Shown: positions 51,727-62,514, counted from the first letter of the stretch. The stretch is DNA of 64,000 nucleotides from an uncultured Elusimicrobium sp. (GCA_902794125.1 CADBFX010000007.1:50182-114181); one strand, 5' to 3'. A program made the numbers and translations. The notes: generated by a model not told the origin, from the sequence alone.

Positions 51727-52521
51727 ATGAAAAAGAAAACCCCTAATGGCGTGATTGTATATGATGAACAAATCCCGGAGGTAGCTAGCTTTATAGATCA
51801 GTTACCTACGCGTGTTGAAACAGAAGGAACCACCATTCACAATAAACGCAACCAAATAAAAGTTTTTGAAGAAGGCGGGCATAAACTCTGTGTCAAACGC
51901 TATGCCGTTCCGGCATTGGGGAACCGTATTTTATATTCTTTGGGATTGCGCGCCCCTAAAGCCAAACGCCATTACGACTATGCCCGGGAAATTATTAAAC
52001 GCGGTTTTGTAACTCCTCGCCCGTACGGTTATCTGATCCGTTATAAAAATGGTTTTATGTCGGATTCTGCTTCGGTATATGAAATGGTGGAAAATGTAAA
52101 AAGCGTGGGGGAAAACATACTGCAAAATCCGGCATTGCTACGTGCTTTTGCCGCCTATACGGCGGATTTACATAAACACGGGCTTATGCACCGGGACTAC
52201 ATTTTAAATAATGTTCTTTATGCCGAGGACAACGGCCGGTACCGCTTTGTGCTTATTGATATTAATCGCTTTGTGTTTCGTTCTAAACCGTTGGGGCTTT
52301 TTCTAACTAGTGTAAATATGATGCAGCCGTTTCACAACGAAAAACAAGTGCGGGCCTTCGTGCGGGAATACGAACGCTTCCGCCCTATGCCGAAATATTT
52401 TGAAAATTTAGTGGTGCTGTTTCGTAAGGCGCGCACGTTTTACAGCCACTTTAAGCATTTTCTTAAAAAATTTCCGGGGGCTAAGTTGTTGCGCGGGAAA
52501 TATACCAATCAACAAAAATAA
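51727..52521 (+). CDS. Lipopolysaccharide kinase-like protein (InaA/RfaP/KdkA type)
   Basis: 264 residues from ATG 51727. Protein-kinase-like fold: CVKRYAVPALGNR (ATP-binding Lys), ADLHKHGLMHRDYILNNVLY (catalytic HRDxxxxN) and RFVLIDINRFVF, where DIN stands for the DFG-type metal site. In related enzymes the acceptor is the heptose or Kdo of LPS core. This links the cluster to outer-membrane lipid or glycan modification. It sits opposite GT-C paralog D, and a terminator follows. Confidence 0.82.
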   Translation: MKKKTPNGVIVYDEQIPEVASFIDQLPTRVETEGTTIHNKRNQIKVFEEGGHKLCVKRYAVPALGNRILYSLGLRAPKAKRHYDYAREIIKRGFVTPRPYGYLIRYKNGFMSDSASVYEMVENVKSVGENILQNPALLRAFAAYTADLHKHGLMHRDYILNNVLYAEDNGRYRFVLIDINRFVFRSKPLGLFLTSVNMMQPFHNEKQVRAFVREYERFRPMPKYFENLVVLFRKARTFYSHFKHFLKKFPGAKLLRGKYTNQQK

Positions 52522-52523
52522 TA

Positions 52524-52552
52524 AAAACCCGGTCGTTTAGACCGGGTTTTTT
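52524..52552 (+). terminator. Terminator after the kinase-like gene
   Basis: AAAACCCGGTC with GACCGGGTTTT around five bases; symmetrical and shared with the converging LOG gene. Confidence 0.88.
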
Positions 52553-52566
52553 GTGTGCTTTGCGGG

Positions 52567-53385
52567 TTATTTTATTTTGTAAAAATCCGCTATTTTTTCC
52601 CAGGCTTCTTCGGCCGTGTCTACAATGTTTAAGGCATCTACATCCGCGTAAGAAATAACACCATAGTCGGCCAGGGCTTTTACGTTAATGACTTCATGCC
52701 AGAAGTCCCGTCCTACCAAAATAACGGGGATAGGACTTTTTTTACCGGTTTGTACCAAAGTTAAAATTTCAAATAACTCATCAAAAGTACCAAACCCACC
52801 CGGGAATACCACAATAGCTTTTGCCCGCATAACGAGGTGCAATTTACGGATAGCAAAATAATGGAATAAGAACGCCAGGTTGGGGGAGATGTAGCGATTG
52901 GGGTGTTGCTCGTGCGGAAGCGTAATGTTAAGCCCAATGCTGCGTCCGCCATTTTCAAAGGCTCCGCGGTTGGAGGCTTCCATAAGCCCCGGGCCGCCAC
53001 CTGTTACAACGGCAAAACGTTTTTTTCCTTTTTTAACGACTAATTTGGTAAATTGGCGCGCTTCGTCGTAGTATTTAGCTAGGCGTTGTAACCCCAAAGC
53101 GGTGGCTAATTTTTTTTGTAGGGTTTTATCTTTTGGTTTTTTAGACAATGCTTTTTTTGCTTCGGCTACTGTTTTGGCGGCTTCTTTGGGCTCTTGTACG
53201 CGTGCCGAACCAAAGCAGACAATGGTCTCTTCTACGCCGGCTTGTACGAAATAAAGTTCGGGTTTCAGTACTTCCAGTTCCATGCGTACGGGACGCATGA
53301 CCCCTTGTTTTAACAGCTCTATGTCTTCATAGGCTTTAAGGTACGATTTACCATGTACGAGATGTAATTGTGGTTTTTTAGTCAT
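52567..53385 (-). CDS. LOG/TIGR00730-family nucleotide monophosphate phosphoribohydrolase
   Basis: 272 residues from ATG 53385, with GAGAGG upstream; longer in-frame starts lie in dxs. Rossmann-type motifs GGGPGLMEASNRGAFENG and VFPGGFGTFDELFEILT (the PGGxGTxxE signature) define the family, often mis-named lysine decarboxylase. It has ~60 extra N-terminal residues compared with short LOG proteins, as in the longer bacterial branch. Likely splits a nucleotide 5'-monophosphate to base and ribose 5-phosphate. Last gene of ispA-dxs-LOG. Confidence 0.88.
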   Translation of the reverse strand: MTKKPQLHLVHGKSYLKAYEDIELLKQGVMRPVRMELEVLKPELYFVQAGVEETIVCFGSARVQEPKEAAKTVAEAKKALSKKPKDKTLQKKLATALGLQRLAKYYDEARQFTKLVVKKGKKRFAVVTGGGPGLMEASNRGAFENGGRSIGLNITLPHEQHPNRYISPNLAFLFHYFAIRKLHLVMRAKAIVVFPGGFGTFDELFEILTLVQTGKKSPIPVILVGRDFWHEVINVKALADYGVISYADVDALNIVDTAEEAWEKIADFYKIK

Positions 53386-53395
53386 AGGGCCTCTC

Positions 53396-55249
53396 TTATT
53401 TTTTCCATTGTAAGATAGTTTTTGCCATGGTTTCCGGCGATAAATGCAAGGCATCATACAATTGGGATGCTTTTGCGTGTTCTACAAATTCATCACCGAT
53501 ACCCAAACGTAACAATTTAAAGTTTGCCTGCCGGTCACTTAAATATTCGGCTACGGAGGAGCCAAATCCGCCCGCTAACATATTGTCTTCCACCGTTACC
53601 AAATAAGGCGAGAGACGTAATGCTTCATCAATAAGTTGTGTGTCCAGCGGTTTTACAAAGCGCATGTTGACTACGCCGCAATCAATGCCTTTTTCCTGTA
53701 AAAGTTCGGCGGCCTTTAGGGCGGGATGAACCCGGTTACCAATAGCTAAGATAGTTAGATCCTTGCCTTTTTTTAACCAAGAACCTTTGCCGATAGGTAG
53801 TGCAACGGGTGTGGCATCCATTTTTACATTAAACCCGGCCCCGCGCGGATAGCGAAGAACAAAAGGTGCGTTTGCGTCAAAGGCGGTTTTGAGTAAGTGT
53901 TGCATTTCGTTTTCATCAGCCGGCGCGGCCATAATTAAATGCGGAATATCCCGTAAAAAACTAATATCAAATACGCCATGGTGTGTAGGGCCGTCCTCTC
54001 CCACGACTCCGGCGCGGTCCAACGCAAAAACGACCGGTAGTTTCTGCAGGGCAATATCGTGCAGAATTTGGTCATAGCAGCGTTGGGCAAAAGTAGAATA
54101 TACTGCCACCACCGGTTTTAATCCGTTGGCTGCTAACCCGGCTGCAAACGTGGCAGCGTGTTCCTCGGCAATGCCTACGTCAAAATAGCGGGAGGGATAT
54201 TTGTCGCGGAAGGCGTCCAAGCCGGTTCCTTCGGGCATGGCGGCGGTTATGGCGTTAATTTTTTCGTCCTTTTCGGCCAGTTTAAGTAGGGCTTGCGAAA
54301 ACGCTTTGGTAAAGGTAATGGTGTTAGATTTGCCTAACGAATCCCCAGTTTCTACATCAAAAATGCCCACGCCGTGAAATTTGGTTGGTTTTTCTTCGGC
54401 GGGTTTATAGCCTTTTCCTTTCTTGGTAACAACGTGCAACATAACAGGGCCTTTAACATTTTTTACATTTTCCAATACTTCAATCATGGCGTTGATATCG
54501 TTGCCGTTGACGGGCCCAAAATAACGAAAACCCATTTCTTCAAATAACGTACCCGGGAATAAAATAGAGCGTGCCCGCTTGGCCAGTTTAGCGGCATTGT
54601 TGCCCAAATCATCAAAACGCTGTAAAAAGTTGGTAGCTTTTTCTTCGGCGAGTTGTACGTATTTGGTGGTGAGTAGTTTAGTTAACGCTTTACCCAAGGC
54701 ACCGACACGTTGGGAAATAAACATCTGGTTATCATTTAAAATAACGAGTAAATCCGTGCGCAACAGCCCGGCGTTTTGCATGGCTTCGTAGGCCATACCG
54801 CCCGTTAAACATCCGTCGCCCACCACCGCGATAACTTTAGAATTTTCCTTTTTTTGGTCGCGGGCAATCGCCATGCCGAGTGCCGCGGAAATAGCGGTGG
54901 ACGCGTGGCCTACGCCGAAGGTATCGTATTCACTTTCGTAGCGTTTAGGGAAACCGCTAATGCCGCCTTTGGTGCGGATGTGGGTAAATTCTTTTTGGCG
55001 CCCGGTTAATAGTTTATGCGCATAGGCTTGGTGCCCGGTATCAAAAACGATCTTATCTTCGGGCGTATTAAACACATAATGAAGTGCCGTAATAATTTCC
55101 ACCGCCCCTAAGCTGGAGCCCAGATGACCGCCGTTTTTGCTGGCTGTTTCAATAATGGTTTGACGCAGTTCTTCGCACAAAGTAGGCAAGAGTTCTTTTT
55201 TTATTAACCGTAAATCTTTGGGGCTTTGAATGCTGGGGAGCACTTTCAT
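53396..55249 (-). CDS. dxs: 1-deoxy-D-xylulose-5-phosphate synthase
   Basis: 617 residues. Thiamine diphosphate enzyme: KNGGHLGSSLGAVEIITALH, the ThDP/Mg loop VGDGCLTGGMAYEAMQNAG with later NDNQM, and the pyrimidine domain DRAGVVGEDGPTHHGVFDIS. It condenses pyruvate and glyceraldehyde-3-phosphate, the first step of the MEP isoprenoid pathway. Gaps of 12 bases from ispA and 10 to the LOG gene show one operon; ispA uses the pathway's end products. Confidence 0.97.
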   Translation of the reverse strand: MKVLPSIQSPKDLRLIKKELLPTLCEELRQTIIETASKNGGHLGSSLGAVEIITALHYVFNTPEDKIVFDTGHQAYAHKLLTGRQKEFTHIRTKGGISGFPKRYESEYDTFGVGHASTAISAALGMAIARDQKKENSKVIAVVGDGCLTGGMAYEAMQNAGLLRTDLLVILNDNQMFISQRVGALGKALTKLLTTKYVQLAEEKATNFLQRFDDLGNNAAKLAKRARSILFPGTLFEEMGFRYFGPVNGNDINAMIEVLENVKNVKGPVMLHVVTKKGKGYKPAEEKPTKFHGVGIFDVETGDSLGKSNTITFTKAFSQALLKLAEKDEKINAITAAMPEGTGLDAFRDKYPSRYFDVGIAEEHAATFAAGLAANGLKPVVAVYSTFAQRCYDQILHDIALQKLPVVFALDRAGVVGEDGPTHHGVFDISFLRDIPHLIMAAPADENEMQHLLKTAFDANAPFVLRYPRGAGFNVKMDATPVALPIGKGSWLKKGKDLTILAIGNRVHPALKAAELLQEKGIDCGVVNMRFVKPLDTQLIDEALRLSPYLVTVEDNMLAGGFGSSVAEYLSDRQANFKLLRLGIGDEFVEHAKASQLYDALHLSPETMAKTILQWKK

Positions 55250-55261
55250 ACACCCTCCCTA

Positions 55262-56272
55262 TTAATAAGTTCTCGTTTTAAAAAATTCCGCCATCTCGTA
55301 AAGCGGCCACAGGTTTTTCTTTTTGGCGGTTTTGAGCGCATTTAATGCTTTTTGCGCGTTGGCAATTAAGAGTTGCGCGTGTTTGCGGCTACCTTCTAAA
55401 CCATACAGGCTGACGAACGTCAATTTGCCGTGCTCTTTATCACTGTTGGATTTGCCTAATTGCTTAGCCGAAGCTGTAACGTCTAAAATGTCATCTACAA
55501 TTTGGAACACGAGCCCGATGCAGTTGGCATATTTTTTAATGAGTTTTAAATCGCTACCTTTTACCCCGGCCAGTAAGGCACCCGTTTCCACGCTGCCGCG
55601 GATGAGTGCGCCGGTTTTGTTGGCATGGATATAATTTAAAATAGTTTCGGGAGTTGTCTCGGCGGTGTTGGGGGGGAGCATAAAGTAACGCAGCGATTTA
55701 TCAGCTAATTGTTTAGAGGTTTTGCGGAGTTTATCTGCGCGGAAACTGTGTGCATCCTGCGTGCCCATTCCTTCGGCATAAACATCTGCCACTTGGCCGC
55801 CGACCATACCGGAAGCGCCGGCGCAGTTGGCAAAATTTAAAAGCGCGTTTAAGGTGTTTTCTGCACCAATAGATTTTACTTTTCCGTTTTGGGCAAACAC
55901 TTCAAATACGTAAGTAAGTAACGCGTCCCCGGCTAAGAGCGATAAATCTTCCCCAAACACTTTGTGGTTGGTAGGTTTCCCGCGGCGGAGGTCATCGTCG
56001 TCCATGCAAGGCAAATCATCGTGAATTAAAGAATATGTGTGCAACATTTCCACCGCACAAGCGGCCGGCAATACATCGGTGGCTTTTTTACCAAATGCCT
56101 CGGCAGTAGCCATTAGCAAAATCGGGCGCACGCGCTTGCCGCCGGCTTGGAGCGAATAGTCCATGGCGTCGGTCAAGATTTTGGGCGAATTTTTGATTTT
56201 ACTAATATATTTGGAAAGATTTTTTTCAACCAGTTTAATACGTTCTTTTTGATAAGCGTCAAATTTGTTCAT
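55262..56272 (-). CDS. ispA: Short-chain polyprenyl diphosphate synthase (farnesyl/geranylgeranyl type)
   Basis: 336 residues from ATG 56272, with GAGGG 12 bases upstream. First Asp-rich motif LIHDDLPCMDDDDLRRGKPT (DDxxxxD form), FARM/SARM elements, and second motif FQIVDDILDVT with GKSNSDKEHGKLTFVSLYG. The spacing of four residues inside the first motif is that of bacterial FPP/GGPP synthases. Product length is set by residues before the motif (EMLHTYSL) and is not certain. First gene of its operon. Confidence 0.92.
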   Translation of the reverse strand: MNKFDAYQKERIKLVEKNLSKYISKIKNSPKILTDAMDYSLQAGGKRVRPILLMATAEAFGKKATDVLPAACAVEMLHTYSLIHDDLPCMDDDDLRRGKPTNHKVFGEDLSLLAGDALLTYVFEVFAQNGKVKSIGAENTLNALLNFANCAGASGMVGGQVADVYAEGMGTQDAHSFRADKLRKTSKQLADKSLRYFMLPPNTAETTPETILNYIHANKTGALIRGSVETGALLAGVKGSDLKLIKKYANCIGLVFQIVDDILDVTASAKQLGKSNSDKEHGKLTFVSLYGLEGSRKHAQLLIANAQKALNALKTAKKKNLWPLYEMAEFFKTRTY

Positions 56273-56307
56273 AACGAATGGCAACCCTCGTGTACAGACT
56301 TTTCTTT

Positions 56308-56313
56308 ATTATA
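56308..56313 (-). promoter_or_regulatory. -10 box TATAAT of the ispA-dxs-LOG operon
   Basis: AAGGTATAAT on the minus strand, about 36 bases before the ispA ATG. Confidence 0.5.
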
Positions 56314-56344
56314 CCTTATTGAGAGCCGCTTATAGCGTGCTTTT

Positions 56345-56353
56345 TGATATAAT
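56345..56353 (+). promoter_or_regulatory. Extended -10 promoter TGATATAAT of hydF (leaderless)
   Basis: TG-A-TATAAT ends 7 bases before the A of the hydF ATG, so transcription should begin on the start codon. Confidence 0.7.
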
Positions 56354-56359
56354 TTTGAT

Positions 56360-57526
56360 ATGGTTCAACTTAATCGTTTGCATATTGGCATCTTCGGAAA
56401 AATGAATGCGGGGAAAAGTTCGCTCGTGAATGTATTAACCGGGCAACAGACTTCCGTCGTTTCCGATGTACCCGGAACGACTACGGATCCCGTTCGCAAA
56501 ACGATTGAACTGCTGGGAATCGGTCCGGTCGTGCTGATTGATACAGCCGGGATAGATGATAAGTCCGCGTTGGGCGAAAAGCGGATGGAACGGACCGAGG
56601 AAGTATTGGACCAAGTGGATTTGGCAATTTTGGTGATGGCCGGTCCGGTTCAAGAAGCAGACCAACAACTGATGCAAGAGTGTCAGGTGCGTAATATTCC
56701 GTATTTTTGCGTGTATAATAAAAGTGACTTGTCTTTTCAAAAGCCGGATGATGCGCCGTATCCTTTCATTTCATTTTCCTGTAAAACGCCGGATAACGAA
56801 TTATTGCTCACGACAATTAAAAAGTATTTGCCGCAATCTTCTGCGGCTAGTGAAGGAATCTTAGACGGTTATGTGCGTCCCGGCGACGAAGTGGTGTTGG
56901 TAATTCCGATTGATGCTTCTGCCCCCGAAGGACGGCTGATTTTGCCGCAAGTGCAGACGATTCGTAATTTGTTAGATATCGGCGCGGTGGCGGTATGCTT
57001 AAAAGATACAGAACTGGCCGCTTATTTAAAAAATCATACCCCTAAATTAGTAGTGACGGATTCCCAAGCTTTCAACCAAGTAAGTAAAATAGTGCCGGTT
57101 GCCATGCCGCTGACAAGTTTTAGCATTTTATTCTCGCGGTTAAAAGGAGATTTTAACGCATTTTTGAAGGGGACTCCCACAATTAGCCAGTTAAAAGACG
57201 GTGATAAAATTTTAATGTTGGAATCCTGTTCCCATACGGTTAATAAATGCGACGATATCGGCCGGGTGAAAATTCCGGCGCTTTTACAAAAGTTTACCGG
57301 TAAAAAATTACAATTTACGATGATTAGTAATTTAGACCCGCTTCCGACGGATTTGCCCAGTTACAAGTTGGCTGTTCAATGTGGCGGTTGCATGGTGACC
57401 CGCCGGCAGATTTTGCGGCGGCTAATCAAATTGCAAGAAGCGGGGGTGCCGGTATCTAACTATGGGATGACGCTGGCCTACTGCAACGGTATTTTTGAGC
57501 GCGTAACGGAGATGTTTAACAAATAA
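56360..57526 (+). CDS. hydF: [FeFe]-hydrogenase H-cluster maturation GTPase HydF
   Basis: 388 residues. Era/TrmE-type GTPase domain first: GKMNAGKSS (13-21), switch and DTAG in VLIDTAGIDD, NKSD in VYNKSDLSF. A middle dimerisation part precedes the Fe-S region: CSH (~295) and, 47 residues on, QCGGCMVTRRQIL. The family motif is CxH-x(46-53)-HCxxC; here Gln stands in place of the second His. HydF carries the 2Fe subcluster and loads it into hydrogenase. HydE, HydG and the hydrogenase must be elsewhere. Leaderless start; the next gene begins 2 bases after the stop. Confidence 0.93.
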   Translation: MVQLNRLHIGIFGKMNAGKSSLVNVLTGQQTSVVSDVPGTTTDPVRKTIELLGIGPVVLIDTAGIDDKSALGEKRMERTEEVLDQVDLAILVMAGPVQEADQQLMQECQVRNIPYFCVYNKSDLSFQKPDDAPYPFISFSCKTPDNELLLTTIKKYLPQSSAASEGILDGYVRPGDEVVLVIPIDASAPEGRLILPQVQTIRNLLDIGAVAVCLKDTELAAYLKNHTPKLVVTDSQAFNQVSKIVPVAMPLTSFSILFSRLKGDFNAFLKGTPTISQLKDGDKILMLESCSHTVNKCDDIGRVKIPALLQKFTGKKLQFTMISNLDPLPTDLPSYKLAVQCGGCMVTRRQILRRLIKLQEAGVPVSNYGMTLAYCNGIFERVTEMFNK

Positions 57527-57528
57527 AT

Positions 57529-58971
<1,443 letters not shown>

Positions 58972-58978
58972 TACTTCC

Positions 58979-59012
58979 AAAAAACCCCCGCTCGGTAAGA
59001 GCGGGGGTTTTT
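58979..59012. terminator. Bidirectional terminator between the GT-C gene and fba
   Basis: AAAACCCCCGCTC with GAGCGGGGGTTTT, five-base loop; flanked by A-run and T-run. Confidence 0.9.
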
Positions 59013-59022
59013 AAATAAGAAC

Positions 59023-59991
59023 TTATCCGGCAGAACCAAATACTTTTTCATTCTTTTCGGCGTACATTTTAATCAATTCTTCGCGGGCCGGGCCTAAGTA
59101 TTTGCGCGGGTCAAATTCAGCCGGTTTGGTAGCGAAGATTTTGCGGATGGTGGCGGTCATTACGAGGCGGCCATCAGAGTCCACATTGATTTTGCACACA
59201 GCCGATTTAGCGGCTTTGCGCAATTGTTCTTCCGGGATGCCGGCGGTGTTATCCAACTTGCCACCGTATTCGTTGATTTGTTTGACGGCCCATTGCGGTA
59301 CGGAAGAGGAACCGTGTAGTACAATCGGGAAACCCGGCAAGCGTTTAGATACTTCTTCCAAAATATCAAAACGAAGTTCGGGGAGTTTTTCGCCCGGTTT
59401 TACTTTAAATTTATAAGCGCCGTGGCTGGTGCCGATAGAGATCGCCAAAGAATCTACTCCGGTGCGTTTTACGAAATCTTCCACTTGGGCCGGGTCGGTG
59501 TAGGTGTGGTGTTCGGCGGAAACTTCATCTTCAATTCCGGCCAACACGCCCAGTTCGCCTTCTACGGTTACATCATGCTTGTGGGCATATTCCACTACTT
59601 TTTTGGTCAGTGCCACGTTTTCTTCATACGGCAAGTGAGAGCCGTCAATCATAACGGAGGAAAAACCGTTATCAATGCAGTCTTTGCAAAGTTCAAAAGA
59701 ATCGCCGTGATCCAAGTGCAAGCAGAGCGGAACCGGTTTGCCGATTTCGTTCATCATTTCCACAGCCCCGCGGGCCATCCAGCGCAACAAGGTGGAGTTG
59801 GCATATTGGCGGGCGCCTTTGGAAACTTGCAAAATTACCGGGGAACCGGTTTGCACGCAAGCGGTAACGATGGCTTGCAATTGTTCCATATTGTTGAAGT
59901 TATAAGCCGGAATAGCATAACCGCCGGCCATTGCATCTTTGAACATTTGGCGGGTATTGACCAGGCCAAGTTCTTTATAAGAAACGGTCAT
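59023..59991 (-). CDS. fba: Class II fructose-bisphosphate aldolase
   Basis: 322 residues. Zinc site and substrate segments: IPAYNFNNMEQLQAIV, PLCLHLDHGDSFELCK (first zinc His and base Asp), EGELGVLAGIEDEV, TSHGAYKFK and VLHGSSSVPQWA (second His), then INVDSDGRL with the phosphate-binding loop. Cleaves fructose-1,6-bisphosphate in glycolysis. TAGGAGGA precedes the ATG. Codons are clean, indicating high expression. Confidence 0.96.
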   Translation of the reverse strand: MTVSYKELGLVNTRQMFKDAMAGGYAIPAYNFNNMEQLQAIVTACVQTGSPVILQVSKGARQYANSTLLRWMARGAVEMMNEIGKPVPLCLHLDHGDSFELCKDCIDNGFSSVMIDGSHLPYEENVALTKKVVEYAHKHDVTVEGELGVLAGIEDEVSAEHHTYTDPAQVEDFVKRTGVDSLAISIGTSHGAYKFKVKPGEKLPELRFDILEEVSKRLPGFPIVLHGSSSVPQWAVKQINEYGGKLDNTAGIPEEQLRKAAKSAVCKINVDSDGRLVMTATIRKIFATKPAEFDPRKYLGPAREELIKMYAEKNEKVFGSAG

Positions 59992-60100
59992 TGTTTACAT
60001 CCTCCTAAAATAAAACTTCTGTCCTCATTATTCTACAATTTTTTATTTACTTGTGGGGGAATATCTGCTCCCCGATTGCTGAAAATAAGTAGAAAATCAC

Positions 60101-60129
60101 TTGCTTTTTTAGGGCGTTCTGCGTATAAT
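60101..60129 (+). promoter_or_regulatory. Two-box promoter of the transketolase gene
   Basis: TTGCTT (60101-60106), 17 bases, TATAAT (60124-60129); 34 bases before the ATG. Confidence 0.75.
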
Positions 60130-60162
60130 GTAAATACCTAAATTATCAGAAAATGGTGAAAA

Positions 60163-62514
60163 ATGACCCAAAATACCTGTTCAAATAAACGTGGAATCTA
60201 CGTAGATATTTCCACGAAAACGAACGGAACTATTCGCTTGGCGGCGGCGGACGTTTCCCAGCTGGAAAAACTGGACGTGGCTTACCGTGCCTTGGTGGCA
60301 ATCCTTTATAATTATGTGCCCACTTCCGGTCACCCCGGGGGGAGTATTTCCAGCGGGCGTATTGTAGAACACCTTTTATATAAAGAAATGGCGTACAACC
60401 TTTCCGCGCCTCTTTGCAACGAAGCAGATATTATTTCCTATGCGGCCGGGCACAAGGCCTTGGGGCTTTATGCCATGTGGGCGTTACGCAACGAATGTGT
60501 GCGTATTGCTAATCCAAAATTGCTCGCCCGCGAAGAAAAAGACCAACTTCGCTTGGAAGATTTGTTAGGTTTTCGCCACAACAAGGTTCAAAACACTCCT
60601 TTATTTAATAAATTCCATGCCAAGCCGCTAGGCGGTCACCCGGAACCGCTCGTTCCGTTTGTGCGCACCAGCACCGGTGCCAGCGGGGTGGGGGATGGTT
60701 CCGCCGTTGGATTAGGTTTGGCGGCGGCAGACGTATATGGGGAGAATGCCCCGGTTGTTCATATTATAGAAGGTGAAGGCGGACTTACTGCCGGGCGTGT
60801 GAGCGAAGCCGCTGCCATGGCCGCTACGGCGCAGCTTAAAAACGTAGTTTTTCATATTGATTGGAACCAGGCCTCTATTGAAACCAACAGCGTGACGGCC
60901 GAAGAGGGCCGCCCCGGCGATTACGTACAGTGGACGCCGTGCGAATTATTCCGCATGCAGGATTTTAATGTGATTTACGTGCCCAACGGCCACGATTTTA
61001 ACCAAATTCACGCCGCCCAAGAACAAGCCGCCCGCTTGGCGCAAGAAAATCACCAACCGACAGCGATTGTTTACCGCACAGTCAAAGGGTGGAAATACGG
61101 CTTGGAGGGAAAATCATCCCACGGGTCGGGCCACAAGTTTGCTTCGGAAGAATTTTACCGGGCACTGGCCGAATTTGAACAAGTGTATGGGGTAACTTTT
61201 CCGCGTTTCGAAGGCGACAAGACCCCCGAAAACATTGAAAAATTTTACTGGGGCAGTTTACAAACGGTCCGCACCGCGCTGGAAAAGGAAAAATCGGTTG
61301 CCGTTTTTGCGGCGCAACAAATCAGTGCGCGTGCTGATGCGTTAGTTGCCGCGCACCGTAAAGCGCGTGCAGAATTAGGCAACAGCCAAGATTTGTACAC
61401 TAAATTTTCCGCAAAAGAGGTGCCTGCCGAATTTACGTTTGAAATTGGCAAAAGTTACACGACCCGCGGAGTATTAGGGGATGTGCTTAACTATTTGAAC
61501 CACCAAACAAACGGTACGCTGTTGGTTGGTTCGGCGGACTTATACGGTTCTACTGGTGCCGGAGCGGTAGCCAAAGGATTTGCAGACGGTTATTTTAATA
61601 TGAAATCCAATCCGCAATCGCGCCGGATATCGGCCGGGGGCATTTGCGAAGATGGTATGGCCGCCGTATGTAGCGGTATTTCTTCTTTTGGCAAACACGT
61701 GGCGGTATCTTCTTCGTACGGAGCATTTGTAGCATTTGAACATGTAGCCGCCCGCCTGCACGCTATCGGCGTGCAAGCCGCGCGTGAAGTAGGGGCGCAC
61801 CCCAATACCTTAATTTTATTTAACGGGCACTCCAGCTTGCCTACCGGGGAAGACGGCCCCACGCATGCGGATCCGCAGTCGCTACAACTATTGCAGGACA
61901 ATTTTCCGAAAGGGGCGTGTATTACGCTAACCCCGCTTGAGGTAGATGAGATTTGGCCGCTTATGACCGCGGCGTTATCCAAACGCCCGGCGGTGCTTGC
62001 ACCGTTTGTGGTGCGGCCATCTTACAATTTTACGGACCGCAAGGCCTTGGGATTAGATAGTGCCCAAATGTCCACGAACGGGGTGTATTATTTGCGCCGC
62101 GCGAAAGGAAAATCTGAGGGGGCTATTATAGTACAAGGTGCGGGCGTAGGCAGAATTGTATTGGAAAAAGTATTGCCGGACCTCGCCAAAAACGGACCGG
62201 ACGTGGACGTTGTATATGTAAGTAGCCGGGAACTGTTTGAGTTGTTACCCGCTGCGGAGCAGGAGCAAATCTTGCCGCTTGCGTTGCGTCACCGGGCCAT
62301 GGGGATCACCGATTTTACATTGCCGACGATGGACGCCTGGCTGTTAAGCCAAGCCGGCCGTTGGCACACGTTGTACCCGCACAAAGGCGGTGCGTTCCTG
62401 GGTAGCGGGGCTGCAGGTAAAGTGTATGAAGAAGCCGGCATGGACGGTGCTAGCATTGTGCGCGCCGTGCGTGCATACGTAGAAAATTTAAAAAAGGCGG
62501 CTGCTTGGTTGTAG
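60163..62514 (+). CDS. Transketolase family protein, long form
   Basis: 783 residues, about 120 longer than usual transketolases. Domain 1 has TSGHPGGSISSGRIVEHLL, GEGGLTAGRVSEAAA (ThDP/metal loop) and HIDWNQASIET. Domain 2 has GGICEDGMAAVCSGISSFG, SSYGAFVAFEHVAARLHAIG and TGEDGPTHADPQSLQLL, and a C-terminal domain closes with HKGGAFLGSGAAGKVYEEAG. It should move two-carbon units in the pentose phosphate pathway; rpe is also in the window. The extra length and altered motifs (GEGG rather than GDGD-type) make it a divergent branch whose donor may differ. Confidence 0.85.
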   Translation: MTQNTCSNKRGIYVDISTKTNGTIRLAAADVSQLEKLDVAYRALVAILYNYVPTSGHPGGSISSGRIVEHLLYKEMAYNLSAPLCNEADIISYAAGHKALGLYAMWALRNECVRIANPKLLAREEKDQLRLEDLLGFRHNKVQNTPLFNKFHAKPLGGHPEPLVPFVRTSTGASGVGDGSAVGLGLAAADVYGENAPVVHIIEGEGGLTAGRVSEAAAMAATAQLKNVVFHIDWNQASIETNSVTAEEGRPGDYVQWTPCELFRMQDFNVIYVPNGHDFNQIHAAQEQAARLAQENHQPTAIVYRTVKGWKYGLEGKSSHGSGHKFASEEFYRALAEFEQVYGVTFPRFEGDKTPENIEKFYWGSLQTVRTALEKEKSVAVFAAQQISARADALVAAHRKARAELGNSQDLYTKFSAKEVPAEFTFEIGKSYTTRGVLGDVLNYLNHQTNGTLLVGSADLYGSTGAGAVAKGFADGYFNMKSNPQSRRISAGGICEDGMAAVCSGISSFGKHVAVSSSYGAFVAFEHVAARLHAIGVQAAREVGAHPNTLILFNGHSSLPTGEDGPTHADPQSLQLLQDNFPKGACITLTPLEVDEIWPLMTAALSKRPAVLAPFVVRPSYNFTDRKALGLDSAQMSTNGVYYLRRAKGKSEGAIIVQGAGVGRIVLEKVLPDLAKNGPDVDVVYVSSRELFELLPAAEQEQILPLALRHRAMGITDFTLPTMDAWLLSQAGRWHTLYPHKGGAFLGSGAAGKVYEEAGMDGASIVRAVRAYVENLKKAAAWL

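Noticed and set aside
52567..53385. Lysine decarboxylase
   Set aside because: The PGGxGTxxE motif marks the LOG/TIGR00730 family; the decarboxylase name is a historical misannotation.
59422..60141. 239-codon plus-strand open frame opposite fba
   Set aside because: Lies antisense to a complete, well-conserved aldolase, has no SD, and its composition is the mirror of a biased gene.
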